Below are positions 62,284 to 64,000 of a stretch of DNA of 64,000 nucleotides, in pieces. The notes under the pieces were generated by a model that worked only from the letters and a program-made list of their open reading frames with translations, ran no database searches and was not told the origin of the DNA. The stretch is from Stieleria maiorica (GTDB lineage Bacteria; Planctomycetota; Planctomycetia; Pirellulales; Pirellulaceae). Position 1 is the stretch's first letter; every line of letters begins with the position of its first letter. Both the position numbers and the translations under genes were made by a program. The stretch spans positions 2,267,409 through 2,331,408 of the forward strand of contig NZ_CP036264.1 of the NCBI RefSeq assembly GCF_008035925.1, in the 5' to 3' direction.

Positions 62284-63417
62284 TTAACGGTCCAGCAAAT
62301 CCCCAATGAATTGATTCGCGTGTCGCGAGTTGACCGCGCGAGCCAGTTTCCAAATGGTACTGACTGTCCCGATGTGCTGGACCAAGCTGGGGCATGGGAA
62401 CAGAATGGGAATCTTATCGGAATTGGCGATCTGGCCGATCACCACGTCGATTCGGGACAGCCCCTTTCCGTCGGGCAACCGGCGGTGCTGAGAAACGAGC
62501 GGCGAAGTCAGGATCCGCCGCAGTGCCTCGGGGGAAAAGACGAACGCCACCGCTCCCCAGACCCAGCGGTCGGGAAACCGGTGCCACCCTGCGGAGGCTT
62601 GCGTGTAGGCTTTGCTGCAGTACAGCGACGCGATCCATGGCCCATCATCCGGCCAGAGCACGCTTTCCAAGTAGTCTCGCATCGCCGGAGCGCCCAGGAA
62701 CAACGCGTCGTCTTGGATCATCATGTAGGCATCCGCGTGGGGATCCCGCATGAACAACTCGCCGAGTGACAACATGTAGTTGGGAAAGGCTCCAACGGCC
62801 GGACTGCGGCGGCAGGCGACGAGCCGCTCAAGGGACTGCGGAACATCCACCTTACCGTCGATAAACAACCGTGGGTCGCTCCATCCGGATGTTAGGATCG
62901 AACCGACACTGCGCTCCAACGTCGGCAGTCGGCGTGCAGCCGTGGTGACACCCACGGCCCAGGTCGCGACGTTTTGATTCGAACCCGGGGGTGGCGTCTC
63001 CGGTCGTGGAAGAAGATCAGCGATGCTATCGACGGTGACCGCCCGAAGGTGATCGTACGATTTGCGTCCCCAATCAACGCAATCATCTTCGTCGGGGGCC
63101 ACGGCCGGCAATGACCGTTCCGCCCATCGATTCAGTTTCTTGGCCGATTCCAGATTGCATCCCGCGACTCCGTTTTCATCGATCACTTGTTCGGTCAACG
63201 CGAACAACAGCGACGCGACGATCGGGTTCAAGTCACGCTGTGACGGTGGGTAAGATCCACAGCATGCCCGACAGGCCGCCGCTGAAACCTGCAATCCCGT
63301 GTGGTTATTAATCCCCGAGATGCTTTTCAATAATCTGCATACGGCGATTTCGCCCGTGTCGGACGAATCGACCACTTCGCGATGCCGACAGGTTTCGGGC
63401 GCTCGACATTCCATCAC
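62284..63417 (-). CDS. Glycosyltransferase-like protein with N-terminal four-cysteine module
   Basis: This 377-aa protein is soluble. Residues 1-60 hold a Cys-rich module (Cys10, Cys27, Cys49, Cys52; GEIAVCRLL, QVSAAACRACCGS) that recurs in the divergent gene at 63769. Residues about 150-377 look like a GT-A type glycosyltransferase: WAVGVTTAARRLPTLERSVGS, RLFIDG, GAFPNYMLSLGELFM, MMIQDDALF (acidic, where DxD would bind the metal-sugar nucleotide) and PSLVQHIGTVST. The family assignment is from these patterns. Its ATG overlaps the stop of the small gene upstream by four bases. Its 3' end overlaps the sulfatase 3' end by 26 bases. The acceptor is unknown. Confidence 0.78.
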   Translation of the reverse strand: MMECRAPETCRHREVVDSSDTGEIAVCRLLKSISGINNHTGLQVSAAACRACCGSYPPSQRDLNPIVASLLFALTEQVIDENGVAGCNLESAKKLNRWAERSLPAVAPDEDDCVDWGRKSYDHLRAVTVDSIADLLPRPETPPPGSNQNVATWAVGVTTAARRLPTLERSVGSILTSGWSDPRLFIDGKVDVPQSLERLVACRRSPAVGAFPNYMLSLGELFMRDPHADAYMMIQDDALFLGAPAMRDYLESVLWPDDGPWIASLYCSKAYTQASAGWHRFPDRWVWGAVAFVFSPEALRRILTSPLVSQHRRLPDGKGLSRIDVVIGQIANSDKIPILFPCPSLVQHIGTVSTIWKLARAVNSRHANQFIGDLLDR

Positions 63418-63647
63418 TCCGCCGCGGCGACGCAGGTCGTCGCCCGCAATTGACCAACGAACTCGCCCGCCACCGACGGCGTCGGCCCCACCGTTGCACC
63501 GTCAACCGCACAATTCTTTTTGATCTGCCACTCGCTGCCGTCAAATCGCCAAAGCGTATAACCGAAACCCTCAGGGCCGCTCGAATGCGGTGGCGCGGAC
63601 GAATTCTCGTTTCGGACCGGGCGGACAATCGCTGTTTGCATCATCAT
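63414..63647 (-). CDS. Small unknown protein (77 aa) coupled to the glycosyltransferase
   Basis: I do not recognise the family. An AAGGAA site precedes a run of three ATG codons at 63647. The chain has a disordered start, an aromatic segment (YTLWRFDGSEWQIKKNCAV) and a Gly/Pro/Thr/Val-rich end with a second Cys (QLRATTC). There is no signal peptide. The stop overlaps the start of the glycosyltransferase-like gene, which supports a real, co-translated gene. It could be a substrate or small partner of that enzyme, which is inference. Confidence 0.6.
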   Translation of the reverse strand: MMMQTAIVRPVRNENSSAPPHSSGPEGFGYTLWRFDGSEWQIKKNCAVDGATVGPTPSVAGEFVGQLRATTCVAAAE

Positions 63648-63768
63648 TTGTTCCTTGCGCTGAAATCACGCTTAATCGATGGCCATGGCTACGCCCCCTG
63701 CCACTAGCATAGGGCATCTGATACCTGCCCATCAAACACGCAGAAATCTTTTTTTCAAGACTCTCCCT

Positions 63769-64000
63769 ATGAATTCCGGAAACCTGAATTGCCCGTTCCG
63801 CATCCATCCACGCCGTCAAGGGAACGGCGAGATCGCGACGTGTGGGTTGGTTCAACAGTTATTGCAGACCGAATCGAACGGTGGGACGGATGATGCGTGT
63901 CAGGTGTCGCGCGACGCTTGCGAGGCTTGCTCGGGATCCACTCCGGTCGCCAGCAGCTTTGTCAACGGAGTCTTTCCGTCGATCCTGAATGAAGCCTGCA
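63769..64000 (+). CDS. Partial protein with the same four-cysteine N-terminal module
   Basis: The frame starts at ATG 63769 and is open to the window edge (77 codons seen). The translated start shows Cys8, Cys25, Cys51 and Cys54 with IHPRR, GEIATCGLV and QVSRDACEACSGS. The same order, the same 17-residue step between the first two cysteines and the same final CxxC occur in the glycosyltransferase-like protein at 62284. Four such cysteines could bind zinc. The rest of the gene lies outside, so its enzymatic part is unknown. It is divergent from the small gene, with 121 bases between starts. Confidence 0.72.
   Translation, partial: MNSGNLNCPFRIHPRRQGNGEIATCGLVQQLLQTESNGGTDDACQVSRDACEACSGSTPVASSFVNGVFPSILNEAC

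Larger units (their letters stand above)
58903..62309 (+). pseudogene. Type I sulfatase interrupted by an insertion sequence
   Basis: Two pieces, 58903-59796 and 61365-62309, join in frame as one 612-aa sulfatase once the insertion and one copy of its 9-bp target duplication are removed. The first piece has a signal (LVVLIGLFTTLSAAP), the metal site LLIVTVDDMS, the formylglycine signature NCYPSRNVMFSGR with Cys79 and the FLSDHGMP metal pair. The second holds the C-terminal subdomain and an extra beta domain (FTVSIAHRLPESL, KLEVTFQIPERLSGKK). As it stands, translation leaves the gene inside the element and stops at 59832, giving a 309-aa product that is probably inactive. No other mutation was seen, so the insertion looks recent. 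Confidence 0.93.

Overview
The window reads as chromosomal DNA of a planctomycete, most likely a member of the Pirellulaceae (Rhodopirellula/Stieleria-like). The basis is the gene content: several formylglycine sulfatases, DUF1080 and probable DUF1598 proteins, a BBP7-type outer-membrane protein, two serine/threonine kinases with unusual C-terminal domains, a GYF_2/zinc-ribbon protein and a truncated FliG. The DNA is visibly GC-rich, GTG and TTG starts are common, and most intergenic gaps hold palindromic repeats. No rRNA, tRNA or CRISPR array was recognised. Species assignment is inference.

Layout. 1-8 kb: a small unknown protein, a secreted two-PDZ protein, a short flagellar group (small ATPase-like protein, FliF, compact FliG-like protein) and an M28-type membrane peptidase. 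8-16.4 kb: a Tat-exported TIM-barrel protein, hemC, a kinase fused to an Hsp70-like domain, a two-gene sugar-acid catabolic unit (lactonase-like amidohydrolase plus Zn-dehydrogenase) and a group 2 sigma-70 factor. 16.4-25 kb: a secreted beta-propeller protein, an unknown membrane protein, a sulfatase, an unknown protein, a UvrD/PcrA helicase with a membrane-anchored partner, and a Gfo/Idh/MocA oxidoreductase. 25-30 kb: ispD overlapping tyrS, a seven-EF-hand secreted protein, nrdR and a GYF_2 protein. 30-34 kb: two cell-envelope proteins.

34.5-45.7 kb is a tight same-strand unit: AddB-like nuclease, AddA-like helicase, YhaO/SbcD-like nuclease, YhaN/SbcC-like ATPase and a small membrane protein. 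ATGA overlaps join addB to addA and yhaO to yhaN, which suggests coordinated double-strand-end processing. 45.8-50.3 kb holds a methyltransferase/UbiA-like pair, a redoxin lipoprotein and a transmembrane kinase with a DUF1080-like external domain. 50.4-58.7 kb holds a cupredoxin-like protein, a sulfatase translationally coupled to an OPT transporter, a DUF1080 protein, a probable DUF1598 protein and a PIG-L deacetylase.

58.9-62.3 kb is a third sulfatase, split by a 1,559-bp IS50-group (IS4 family) element with 17-bp perfect inverted ends and a 9-bp target duplication. Removing the element restores one open frame. The right end carries a glycosyltransferase-like gene coupled to a small gene, and a divergent gene cut by the window edge. 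The glycosyltransferase and the cut gene share an N-terminal four-cysteine module that I do not recognise. This is the best candidate here for an undescribed system.
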